Shown here: piece by piece, positions 49,071-58,008 of the stretch | Layout: each line of letters begins with the position of its first letter | Numbering within the stretch: the stretch's first letter is position 1 | Source: Bacillota bacterium | GTDB taxonomy: Bacteria; Bacillota; Desulfotomaculia; Desulfotomaculales; Pelotomaculaceae | DNA length: 64,000 nucleotides | Direction: 5' to 3' | Assembly (NCBI GenBank): GCA_029555205.1 | Contig: JAKPTB010000166.1 | Coordinates: 1 to 64,000, forward strand | Made by a program: the position numbers and the translations under genes | Notes under the pieces: generated by a model | Seen by the model: only the letters and a program-made list of their open reading frames with translations | The model's database searches: none | What the model was told of the DNA's origin: nothing

Positions 49071-50444
49071 GTGGGTGAATATATGGAAACAAAAAATGCT
49101 CCGGACGCTGTGAAACAGATCCTTTACGAGGGCGTCGCAGCTAATATCCTGCCCCTTACCTCCAGCTGCAATGTTCGCTGCGTATTTTGTTCCCACCGGA
49201 ATAATCCCCCCGGAGTAGAGGTCTACCGCATCTCCCCCCGCAGCCTGGAAGATGTGGAAAAAGATCTGTGCGCCCTTGATCCCGCAAAACCAATTATCAT
49301 TGGTGAATCAGCCACCAAAATCATCGAAGGAGAGCCCTTTACCCATCCCGCCCTGGCGGAAATTCTCCAAATGCTTCGCCTTCACTTTCCCTGCACGACC
49401 GTTCAAATTACAACCAACGGCAGCCTGCTTGACGAGAAAAAGGTGAAGCTGTTGCAAAAACTGGGCAACGTGGTTGTTTATCTTTCATTAAACAGCGCAG
49501 GGGTCAGGGGCAGGATGGCTTTGATGGCTGATCAGCAGGGACTGCAAGCTATTCAAAGCGCAGTCCTCCTGCAAGAGTACGGGGTACCCTTTCATGGCAG
49601 TGTTGTGGCCATGCCCCACCTGGTGGGATGGGAGGATCTCGCAGAGACGGTAAAATACCTGAGCGCCTGCGGGGCTGAGACCGTTCGTGTTTTCCTGCCC
49701 GGTTTTTCCTCCCTGGCAGCCCCGGGACTTAAGTTTAAACCATCCCTCTGGAAAGAAATCAAGATGTTTATTAAAAGTCTCAGAGGGGAGATCAGGGCGC
49801 CGGTCACCTGTGAACCACCCCTGCTGGAAGGACTTGAACCGGAAGTTACAGGTGTGATTGCAGCTTCACCGGCAGAACTGGCGGGAATTCAGGCCGGTGA
49901 CATTATTGAGACCGTGAACGGTTCCAGGGTTTATACCCGGGTACAGGCTTTCAGACAAATCACCAGGAGCGGATCGCCCCTGATTGAATTAAGAAGAGAA
50001 GGACATCCATTAACTGTTCGGATTCAAAAGGAACCTGGCCAGAAGTCCGGACTGGTGCTGGACTATGATCTGGACCCGGCCTTGATCGATGACCTGGCCC
50101 GTGTCCTGCGGCGTAACAGGGTTGAGGGTGCGCTGGTTTTAACGTCGGAGCTGGCGGGGCCGCTGCTGGACCTGGCACTCCGGCAATTCTGGCAAGAGGG
50201 GCGGGAGTTGGAAGTCGTTGTCGTAAAAAATCTTTTTTTTGCCGGGAATATATGCGTGGCAGGACTCTTGACCGTATCAGATTTTGAGGCGGCTATAGCT
50301 GCGTTTCTGGAAAGGAAGTCCCGTCAAAAGCCGCCTCTGGTTCTTTTACCCGGTGTTGCCTTCGACAGCCGGGGCAGGGATATCACGGGAAGATCTTACC
50401 TGGAACTGGAGGAGCGGTACGGTCTACCCTGTGAGGTCCTGTGA
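49071..50444 (+). CDS. Radical SAM protein with internal PDZ domain and DUF512-like C-terminus
   Basis: CNVRCVFC (CxxxCxxC); ITTNGSLLD; PDZ-like GVIAASPAELAGIQAGDIIETVNGSRV; C-terminal EVVVVKNLFFAGNICVAGLLTVSDFEAA. Confidence 0.82.
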   Translation: MGEYMETKNAPDAVKQILYEGVAANILPLTSSCNVRCVFCSHRNNPPGVEVYRISPRSLEDVEKDLCALDPAKPIIIGESATKIIEGEPFTHPALAEILQMLRLHFPCTTVQITTNGSLLDEKKVKLLQKLGNVVVYLSLNSAGVRGRMALMADQQGLQAIQSAVLLQEYGVPFHGSVVAMPHLVGWEDLAETVKYLSACGAETVRVFLPGFSSLAAPGLKFKPSLWKEIKMFIKSLRGEIRAPVTCEPPLLEGLEPEVTGVIAASPAELAGIQAGDIIETVNGSRVYTRVQAFRQITRSGSPLIELRREGHPLTVRIQKEPGQKSGLVLDYDLDPALIDDLARVLRRNRVEGALVLTSELAGPLLDLALRQFWQEGRELEVVVVKNLFFAGNICVAGLLTVSDFEAAIAAFLERKSRQKPPLVLLPGVAFDSRGRDITGRSYLELEERYGLPCEVL

Positions 50445-50545
50445 AACTCCGGATTCTTGAGATTTTTCCTTAAAGCATCAGGCCTAACTGCAGGGAAGCA
50501 GCCGGAAATGTTGAATATAAAATAACAAAAGAAAGGGGGTTAAAG

Positions 50546-50980
50546 TTGATGAAGGTCAAGCAGATTTCCATCTTTTTAGAAAACAAATCCGGGCGGCTGG
50601 CCAAGGTGACCAGGGTGTTGGGGGAAAATGAGATAAATATCAGGGCGCTTTCTATCGCCGATACCACTGATTTCGGTATTTTAAGATTAATTGTAAATAA
50701 CCCTGACAAGGCCTATGGAGTTTTAAAAGAAGCAGGGTTTACCCTTAGCACCACGGATGTGATTGCAGTTGAGGTGGCCGACGTTCCGGGAGGTCTTTCC
50801 CAGCCCCTCCTGATCCTGGACCGGGCAGGTATTAATATAGAGTATCTTTATGCCTTTGTCCAGAAAGCTTCCAGCGCGGCCCTGGTGGTTTTCAGGGTAG
50901 AGCAGCTGGATGAGGCGGTCAAGGTGCTCCGGGAAAACGGCATCCGCATCTTAAGTGAAGAAGAGGTCTACCAGTTGTAA
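50546..50980 (+). CDS. Tandem ACT-domain protein
   Basis: KQISIFLENKSGRLAKVTRVLGENEINIRALSIADTTDFGILRLIV, second ACT LILDRAGINIEYLYAFV. Confidence 0.9.
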   Translation: MMKVKQISIFLENKSGRLAKVTRVLGENEINIRALSIADTTDFGILRLIVNNPDKAYGVLKEAGFTLSTTDVIAVEVADVPGGLSQPLLILDRAGINIEYLYAFVQKASSAALVVFRVEQLDEAVKVLRENGIRILSEEEVYQL

Positions 50981-51297
50981 CCTGCGTGACTTGAGCCCCC
51001 GAAACTGGAGGATACTTTTGAGGATACTTTTAAGGAAGGAAAAGCTTAAGGCGGATCTGAACAGGTCAGGCTGGATGCGCCAACCTTTGCTCGGGCATTG
51101 GTGGTAACTTTATACACAAAATTCTTAAAAATATTGTAAGCTTTTTACTACTGTGTTAAAATGATATGGATTAATGGATTATTATACACCCTTTTGACGA
51201 ATCCCAGTGGTTCATTTACGAGGCTTCAGGCGCGGGAAGTAAACTTTAATCACTTCCCGGATATGAGTGTAAATCATTGCCGGAGTGAAGCATATTC

Positions 51298-51885
51298 TTG
51301 AATACGACGCACCAGTTAAAGCATAAACTGAGGAAAGAAGTTTTAGATGCAAGGATCGCCTTGCCCCCCCATGTGGTTGCTGAAAAAAGCGCGCGAATTA
51401 TCCAGAGGCTTTTGAAGTTGGATGAATACAGGTATGCTTCCACCATTATGACTTATCTTGACTTTCGCAACGAGGTCCGAACCGGAGAACTGGTCAAAAG
51501 GGCAATGGCTGATGGAAAGAGGGTGGCTGTTCCCCTGACGGATCAGTCAAGCGGCATGTTAACGCCGTCATCCCTTAATTTTTACCCTGATGAGCTTGAA
51601 CCGGGAGCCTGGGGTATTTTAGAGCCCAAGCTTAAGTGTGTGCGGCCACTGGACCCCCGTGAACTGGATCTGATTGTTGTTCCAGGGGTAGCCTTTGACA
51701 GGAGGGGAAACCGTCTGGGTTACGGAGGAGGGTTTTACGACCGTTTTCTACAAAGGACCAGTCCGGAGGCGTTATATATTGCCCCTGCCTATGAAATGCA
51801 ATTATGTGACAGGGTACCCCAAAGCAGTGAGGACGTAAGGATGCACTGCTTAATCACGGAGGAACGAGTAATCCGGATCAGCTAA
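51298..51885 (+). CDS. 5-formyltetrahydrofolate cyclo-ligase
   Basis: LDLIVVPGVAFDRRGNRLGYGGGFYDRFL; TTG start. Confidence 0.94.
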   Translation: MNTTHQLKHKLRKEVLDARIALPPHVVAEKSARIIQRLLKLDEYRYASTIMTYLDFRNEVRTGELVKRAMADGKRVAVPLTDQSSGMLTPSSLNFYPDELEPGAWGILEPKLKCVRPLDPRELDLIVVPGVAFDRRGNRLGYGGGFYDRFLQRTSPEALYIAPAYEMQLCDRVPQSSEDVRMHCLITEERVIRIS

Positions 51886-52191
51886 TGCCTTCCTGCATTA
51901 TTTCGGGATAAGATAAAAATTCCGCCTGATCCTGGATAAGGCCGGGTGAATGATAATAAGTTATAAAATTATAATAAGTTATTAGTTGGGAAAGTTGGAT
52001 GCTGGCAAACCGGTTAATAAAAGTGTAGTGGCACAAAAATTGCAGTTATTTTATGTGGTAATTTATCAAAACAAGCCGGTTTGATGAGGTGTAATATTTA
52101 TTTAATGCTATTATTCTTTGATGAATTCTGAAGTAAATATTTAAGCTACTGGCAGGATAATAGCAAAATAATTTGAAATACTTCCCTTAAG

Positions 52192-52220
52192 TTGACACCT
52201 GTCTAAGAACATGCTAGCAT
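52192..52220 (+). promoter_or_regulatory. sigma-A-like promoter TTGACA-N17-TAGCAT
   Basis: -35 52192-52197; -10 52215-52220. Confidence 0.5.
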
Positions 52221-52226
52221 AGTAAT

Positions 52227-52306
52227 GAACTTAATAATATAGGTCGAATCGAACAACGATAGGCCGGTAGTCCTTGATGGAGCAAGGGCTGCCGGCCTAT
52301 TTATTT
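52227..52306 (+). ncRNA. Candidate small RNA from orphan promoter to strong hairpin terminator
   Basis: Promoter upstream, no ORF, ends at ATAGGCCGG...CCGGCCTAT hairpin followed by TTATTT. Confidence 0.35.
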
Positions 52307-52673
52307 CTGTGGTTTCAATCTCCGGCAAACAACTGTCCTGCTCAAAGACAGGCCAGTTCATATTATCCATCCCGAAGCCCGGTTGGGCCCTGCAGAAATC
52401 ACATGGCAAAGTATGATTAACTTTGCCTTGAGGGGTTTCTAAGTGCAAGTAAACCTTATGTTAAGACTTAAGCAATAAGCCACATTGACTAGTGAAAAGG
52501 ATTTCAAGAGCATTGTGTTACATGTTTGGGAAGTAGTATTTATGTCAAGTTCTTGCTTAATTTAAAAAAACGCCTTATGAATGAGGGAGGATTCCGCTAA
52601 ACCGTAAAATGCTGGTAAAGGAAGGAGTTATGTGGGGGCTGCCCTTGTGCCGGATTACTGGGGAGAGGTGGTG

Positions 52674-52871
52674 ATGGCACGGCAAGAGAAAGAAAGAAAA
52701 ATCAGGGCGGCTGCCAAAAAAGTACTTTTGAAAGGTGGTGAACTATTACCCGAAAAAAGTATTAACACGAAACAGGTTGATTTTTTGGTGGTTAACAACT
52801 ACGCGTGTTCCAAAAACGACCGTGTCAAAACTGGTCAAGATTCGGTTATAGGGTCTAGTTATAGGGTCTAA
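52674..52871 (+). CDS. Small hypothetical protein
   Basis: ATG after GGGGAGAGGTGG; 65 aa; 3' end contains 13-bp tandem repeat. Confidence 0.4.
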   Translation: MARQEKERKIRAAAKKVLLKGGELLPEKSINTKQVDFLVVNNYACSKNDRVKTGQDSVIGSSYRV

Positions 52872-52942
52872 ATGGAGTTGGGGTTCAAGGTTAACGTTTC
52901 CCTCAAGAAATAATTCCTTTCATAAAAAAAGGGGGTATATCT

Positions 52943-53863
52943 ATGGCAAATCCTCCAGCAGTAACAGTCTGCCTGGCGGGGAACGTCGGCAGATACAAGT
53001 CTTCTTTACCAGTAGGACAGCTAATCTTACGCGGGATCATGGCTGGAGCATATATTGCGGTCGGTGCTGGCCTGTGTACGGTTTGTGGTACCGGAGTGGC
53101 ACCTTATTTGGGAGCTGGCGCAGCTAAACTAATCTCGGGCGCCGTCTTCCCGGTAGGCCTGATTGCCATCGTGTTGACCGGTATGGAATTGTTCACCGGC
53201 GACGCGATGCTTGGACCACTGGCTTACCTGCAGGGTAAAGTCGGTTGGGGTAAGATTTTGAATAACTGGCTCTGGGTATATATCGGCAACCTGATTGGTT
53301 CATTGGCTTATGCTTATATCATGGTTAACGGTCCTTTCACCCAGGGCGCCTTTTCAGCTGCTGAACCCAATGCTTTCGGGTTGAACGCGGTCTCAATCGC
53401 TGTGAGTAAGACCCTGGCCTACAAGGCAAACGGCAACATCGGCCTGTGGTCCTGCTTCCTGGCAGCCATTGGTTGTAACTTCCTGGTCAACGTCGCCATC
53501 ATGCTGGGTATTACGGCCAAGGAGTTTATCGGAAAGTTCTTCGGCATCTGGTTCCCGATCATGGCCTTCGTTGCCACAGGCTTTGAGCACTGTGTGGCCA
53601 ACATGTACTTCCTGCCGGCCGGCCTCTGGCTGTACCAGGCGTTTCCCGGCATTGCCGACAAAGTCGCGTCGACGGCGGCAGACGGCACAATCACCTACTG
53701 GAATCCCCTCCTGCACAAGTTCGGCGGGCTCACCTGGGGAGATGTATGGCTCTGGAACATCATTCCGGCAACTCTGGGCAATATTGTAGGTGGTATGATT
53801 TTCGTCGGATTCGTTTACTACTTCTGCTTCCGCGGCGAGTTTCCGGAAGAACTCATGAAATAA
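52943..53863 (+). CDS. focA: Formate/nitrite transporter (FocA family)
   Basis: GIMAGAYIAVGAGL, ELFTGDAMLGPLAYLQGKVGW, FGIWFPIMAFVATGFEHCVANMYFLPAGL. Confidence 0.94.
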   Translation: MANPPAVTVCLAGNVGRYKSSLPVGQLILRGIMAGAYIAVGAGLCTVCGTGVAPYLGAGAAKLISGAVFPVGLIAIVLTGMELFTGDAMLGPLAYLQGKVGWGKILNNWLWVYIGNLIGSLAYAYIMVNGPFTQGAFSAAEPNAFGLNAVSIAVSKTLAYKANGNIGLWSCFLAAIGCNFLVNVAIMLGITAKEFIGKFFGIWFPIMAFVATGFEHCVANMYFLPAGLWLYQAFPGIADKVASTAADGTITYWNPLLHKFGGLTWGDVWLWNIIPATLGNIVGGMIFVGFVYYFCFRGEFPEELMK

Positions 53864-53937
53864 TCATAAAGAGCAGACGCCTAATCTCTGGGTGTCTGCT
53901 CTCAGCCAAAGCAAATGGAACAGGGGGGGTTCCTCAA

Positions 53938-54401
53938 TGCGTTTGTCCGTTCCTGCTTACTTCTGCCTGATATTTGCCACTGCCCTGATTTTGTTTACCT
54001 TTGCCTTGAATCCTGATCCATCCTTTTTATTAATTACGCTTCCGATGCTCGCGGTGCTCGCAGGCGTTCCCATCATTTTAAATATTATGAACAGGCGCCA
54101 GACGGAGAGTATAAACATGGATAGCTTCAAGCTTTATTCAATCAAGGACCTCTCCAGGCTTAACCCGGGTGACCCGGTTCGCCTGCGCGGCAAGGTCGAG
54201 GCGCTGTCATTAAAATGGCTTAACCGGCCTTATTTCAGGATTGATGACGGTAGCGGCAAAGTTGGAGTTATGTTGTTTGCGGCAGCGCACGAGGATATTA
54301 AACCCGGCGATACCATCGAAGCCGCCGGGACCCTGCGGAATTTTGGGAAATCAAGAGAGAAGAAGGTATTTGGAGTTAGAGTCGTAAAACTGAGCAGTTG
54401 A
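53938..54401 (+). CDS. Membrane-anchored OB-fold (tRNA_anti-like) protein
   Basis: Two N-terminal TM segments; LNPGDPVRLRGKVEAL...FRIDDGSGKVGVMLF. Confidence 0.75.
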
Positions 54402-54557
54402 GAACAAGAGAAAAGCTGCTCACCAACTAAATGAGCCGTCAATCTTAGGGGCTATTGTACTTTTTGGATTGACCTGTGCTTATGTCTTGTTTGGCGTAGG
54501 GGACGGGTAAATTCCCGCTGATTTCCTTATAAGAAAATGTAAAAGGAGGAACAGCAA

Positions 54558-55046
54558 TTGTCAGCTTGTACCTGTGAAAAAGTTGATCTGACAAAAGAAG
54601 ATGCGGCGCTGGATAAACTGTTGGACCAGTACCGTGACTACAAAGGAGGACTCATTCCGGTCCTGCAGGAAGCCCAGAATATCTATGGCTACCTGCCCAA
54701 AGAAGCTCTCCAGAAGATAGCAAAAGAACTGAATATGCCGTTCAGCAAGGTTTTTGGCGTGGTTACATTTTATGCCCAGTTTCACCTGAAGCCGCGGGGC
54801 CGTTATATTGCCCGGATTTGTCTTGGCACTGCCTGCCACGTCCGGGGCGGCGCTAAAATATTCGAAGCCGCCAAGGAGCACCTGGGGGTTGAAGCAGGGG
54901 GCACTACAGATGATCTGCGTTTTACTTTGGAAACAGTAGCCTGCATAGGCGCCTGCGGCCTGTCGCCCTGCATGATGATCAACGAGGATACCCACGGCCG
55001 TCTGTCTCCAAAAGCTGTTGGCGATATTCTGGACAAGTACGAGTAG
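54558..55046 (+). CDS. NADH dehydrogenase 24-kDa-like [2Fe-2S] subunit (NuoE/HydC-like)
   Basis: NIYGYLPKEALQKIAKELNMPFSKVFGVVTFYAQF, CLGTACHVRGG, CIGACGLSPCMMIN; TTG start. Confidence 0.95.
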   Translation: MSACTCEKVDLTKEDAALDKLLDQYRDYKGGLIPVLQEAQNIYGYLPKEALQKIAKELNMPFSKVFGVVTFYAQFHLKPRGRYIARICLGTACHVRGGAKIFEAAKEHLGVEAGGTTDDLRFTLETVACIGACGLSPCMMINEDTHGRLSPKAVGDILDKYE

Positions 55047-55059
55047 GGGAGGGACGAGA

Positions 55060-56913
55060 ATGAATAATTTGAGCGAATTACGTGCCAAGTGTAAAGAAAT
55101 GTACGAGAAGAAGCTAAGCCGGCCCCGTGTGGTTGTTGGCCTCGGGACCTGCGGCATAGCTTCCGGCGGCGACAAGGTTATGAAAGCTATTAAAGAAGAA
55201 GTCGCGGCTAAGGGCCTGGATGTGGATATCGATTTCACCAGCTGTATCGGGATGTGCTACCGCGAGCCCATGGTGGAAGTGGCTATACCCGGCATGCCCA
55301 GTGTCGTGTACGGGGATATTTACCCGGATAAAGTTCCTCAACTGCTGGAGAGCCACGTGGTGAACAAGACGCCCGTTTACGAGTGGGCGGCCATCCAAAT
55401 CCCGGGCGACGCCACTCCCTTAGAGGGTATTGATATTATGGAAAAGGCCCCCTATTATGAGAAGCAGGTGCGTTCGGTAACCTCGCGTCTCGGGCGGACC
55501 AACCCGGAAAGTATTGAAGAGTATATTGCAACCGGCGGGTACGAAGCCATTGAAAAGTGTCTCTCAATGGATCGCCAGGCCATTATCGATGAAATCAAGA
55601 AGTCCGGCCTGCGGGGCCGGGGCGGCGGCGGCTTCCCCACGGGTAATAAGTGGCAGTTTGTTTACAACACCCCCGGCGAAAAGAAATATGCCGTATGTAA
55701 CGCCGACGAAGGCGACCCGGGCGCTTTCATGGACCGCAGTGTCCTGGAAGGGGATCCCCACGCGGTTATGGAAGGCATGATGATTGCCGGCCTGGCCATC
55801 GGAGCCGACGAAGGATATATCTACTGCAGGGCTGAATATCCCCTTGCCATCCGCCGTCTTAACCTGGCCATCGCCGAAGCCGAAAAGTATGGTCTCCTGG
55901 GAGACAACATCCTGGGCAGCAACTTCAGTTTCCGGATTAAAATCAAGGCTGGCGCGGGTGCCTTTGTCTGCGGCGAAGAAACAGCCCTCCTGAACTCCAT
56001 TGAAGGCCAGCGGGGGATGCCCCGGGTACGGCCGCCTTTCCCTGCCATTAAAGGGCTGTGGGGCAAGCCGACCTGCCTGAACAACGTGGAAACCTACGCC
56101 AACGTGCCCTTTATTATCCGTAACGGCGCTGACTGGTACGCCGCTATGGGAACCGAAAAGAGCAAGGGCAGCAAGGTGTTCTGCCTCACCGGCAAAATCA
56201 ACAACACCGGTCTGGCCGAGGTACCAATGGGGATTACCCTGAGAGAGATCATCTTCAATATTGCCGGCGGCATTCAGGACGGCAAAAAGTTCAAGGCTGT
56301 ACAGAGCGGTGGCCCCTCCGGCGGCTGCATACCCTCGGAGCACCTGGACACTCCCATTGACTACGATTCCCTGGCAGCCATCGGCTCGATCATGGGTTCC
56401 GGCGGTCTGGTTGTTATGGACGAAACCACCTGCATGGTGGACGTGGCGAAGTTCTTCCTGAACTTTACCCAGCTGGAATCCTGCGGCAAATGTACTCCTT
56501 GCCGTGAAGGCACTAAGCGGATGCTGGAGCTGCTGCAGAAGATCTGCGACGGTAAAGGAGAATTGAAGGACATCGATACCCTGGAGCGCCTGGCCAAAGT
56601 GATCAAGAATTCCGCCCTCTGCGGACTCGGTCAGACCTGCCCCAACCCCATTTTGACAACCTTGAGGTACTTCAGGGACGAGTATTTGGCACATATTGTG
56701 GACAAGCGCTGCCCGGCCGGCGTCTGTGCGGCACTGCTGGTATACGTAATCAATGCCGAGAAGTGCACCGGTTGCGGCGCCTGCCTGAGGGCCTGCCCAA
56801 CGGGAGCCATCACCGGAGAGAAGAAGCAGCCCCACAGCATCGATGTCTCCATATGTATTAAATGCGGCGCCTGTATTACCAAGTGTAAGTTCGACGCTAT
56901 CTCAAAGGCCTAA
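55060..56913 (+). CDS. NADH dehydrogenase 51-kDa-like flavin subunit (NuoF/HydB-like) with C-terminal 2[4Fe-4S]
   Basis: GLRGRGGGGFPTGNKWQF, CNADEGDPGAFMDR, ESCGKCTPCREGTKRML; C-terminal CTGCGACLRACP / CIKCGACITKC. Confidence 0.96.
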   Translation: MNNLSELRAKCKEMYEKKLSRPRVVVGLGTCGIASGGDKVMKAIKEEVAAKGLDVDIDFTSCIGMCYREPMVEVAIPGMPSVVYGDIYPDKVPQLLESHVVNKTPVYEWAAIQIPGDATPLEGIDIMEKAPYYEKQVRSVTSRLGRTNPESIEEYIATGGYEAIEKCLSMDRQAIIDEIKKSGLRGRGGGGFPTGNKWQFVYNTPGEKKYAVCNADEGDPGAFMDRSVLEGDPHAVMEGMMIAGLAIGADEGYIYCRAEYPLAIRRLNLAIAEAEKYGLLGDNILGSNFSFRIKIKAGAGAFVCGEETALLNSIEGQRGMPRVRPPFPAIKGLWGKPTCLNNVETYANVPFIIRNGADWYAAMGTEKSKGSKVFCLTGKINNTGLAEVPMGITLREIIFNIAGGIQDGKKFKAVQSGGPSGGCIPSEHLDTPIDYDSLAAIGSIMGSGGLVVMDETTCMVDVAKFFLNFTQLESCGKCTPCREGTKRMLELLQKICDGKGELKDIDTLERLAKVIKNSALCGLGQTCPNPILTTLRYFRDEYLAHIVDKRCPAGVCAALLVYVINAEKCTGCGACLRACPTGAITGEKKQPHSIDVSICIKCGACITKCKFDAISKA

Positions 56914-56925
56914 GGAGGGAGCTAA

Positions 56926-57855
56926 TTGGCTAACGTAACCCTGACGATTAATGGCGTACAGGTAACTGTGCCTGCCGGCACAAGCCTGCTGGACGCCGCC
57001 ACGGGGGCCGGTTTCTTCATCCCCACGCTCTGTCACGACCCGGCCAATCCGGGTTATGGTGGTTGCCGCATTTGCGTGGTGGAGGTAAAAGGTGCCCGGG
57101 CGCTGGTGGCATCTTGCGTAACGGAAGCAACAAACGGCATGGTGGTTGAAACCGAGTCTCCGGCGGTTCAGGATGCGCGGAAAACGATCATCGAACTGCT
57201 TCTGGCCAACCACCCCACGGACTGCCTGACCTGCGAAAAGAACGGCGACTGCCGCCTGCAGGACTATGCTTATCGCTACGATATCAGAAAGTCCAGCTTC
57301 GAGGGAGAAAGACACAACTACCCCATTGATAATTCCAACCCGTATATCACCCGGGATTTGAACAAGTGCGTCCTGTGCGGCAGGTGCGTGCGTACCTGTG
57401 CCCAGGTGTCTGATCGGCAGGTCATTGATTTTGCTTACCGCGGTTTTAATACCAAGGTGGCCCCGGCCATGGACACCAGCCTGGCGGAATCAACATGCGT
57501 CTCCTGCGGTCGCTGTGTAGCGGTGTGCCCTGTGGGTGCCCTCACTTTCACCTCCCTGGCCGGCAAAGGCCGGACCTATGAAATAAGGAAGGAAACAGTT
57601 ACCTGTTCCTTCTGTGAAGCGGGTTGCAAGTTCGACTTGAACTACAAGGGCGGCAAAGTCATAGCCGCAACACCCAACGCTCCCGGGGAAGGGCGCCCCC
57701 TTTGCCTGAAGGGAAGGCTGGGCATGGAACTGCGCTATGTTGACAAGCCGGTTACACCCATGCTCAAGAGAGACGATAAGTTTGTTGAAGTTTCCTGGCC
57801 TGAAGCCCTGGAACTGGAAGGTGTGCTGGCCAGGCTCAAGGAACTGGGAGAATAG
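56926..57855 (+). CDS. NuoG-like/FdhA N-terminal-like Fe-S protein (truncated FdhA paralog)
   Basis: [2Fe-2S] and multiple [4Fe-4S] motifs, collinear with FdhA N-terminus to PVTPMLKRDDKFVEVSWPEALE, then ends. Confidence 0.9.
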   Translation: MANVTLTINGVQVTVPAGTSLLDAATGAGFFIPTLCHDPANPGYGGCRICVVEVKGARALVASCVTEATNGMVVETESPAVQDARKTIIELLLANHPTDCLTCEKNGDCRLQDYAYRYDIRKSSFEGERHNYPIDNSNPYITRDLNKCVLCGRCVRTCAQVSDRQVIDFAYRGFNTKVAPAMDTSLAESTCVSCGRCVAVCPVGALTFTSLAGKGRTYEIRKETVTCSFCEAGCKFDLNYKGGKVIAATPNAPGEGRPLCLKGRLGMELRYVDKPVTPMLKRDDKFVEVSWPEALELEGVLARLKELGE

Positions 57856-57893
57856 GGATTATACAATTTCCAAATAATTAATCTACGATCATA

Positions 57894-57987
57894 ACTCCGA
57901 GCCATCCTACCTAAACCGTACCAGGCATGGTAGACGGCCGTCAGGGCGTAGTGGGAAACGACTACGCCTCCCACACTGGAAAGGAGT
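57894..57987 (+). promoter_or_regulatory. Moco/Tuco-type riboswitch aptamer
   Basis: P1 ACTCC/GGAGT; CCGAGCCA near 5' end; CTACC..GGTAG hairpin; GGCGTAGT-GGGAAACG-ACTACGCC hairpin; GCCTCCC...ACTGGAAAGGAG 3' core; upstream of a formate dehydrogenase. Confidence 0.72.
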
Positions 57988-58008
57988 GATATTGAAGGGA
58001 GGCTTTGA

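Noticed and set aside
55564-56835. 423-aa minus-strand ORF antisense to the NuoF gene
   Set aside because: Shadow ORF of a GC-rich strongly coding gene; no family similarity and no SD.
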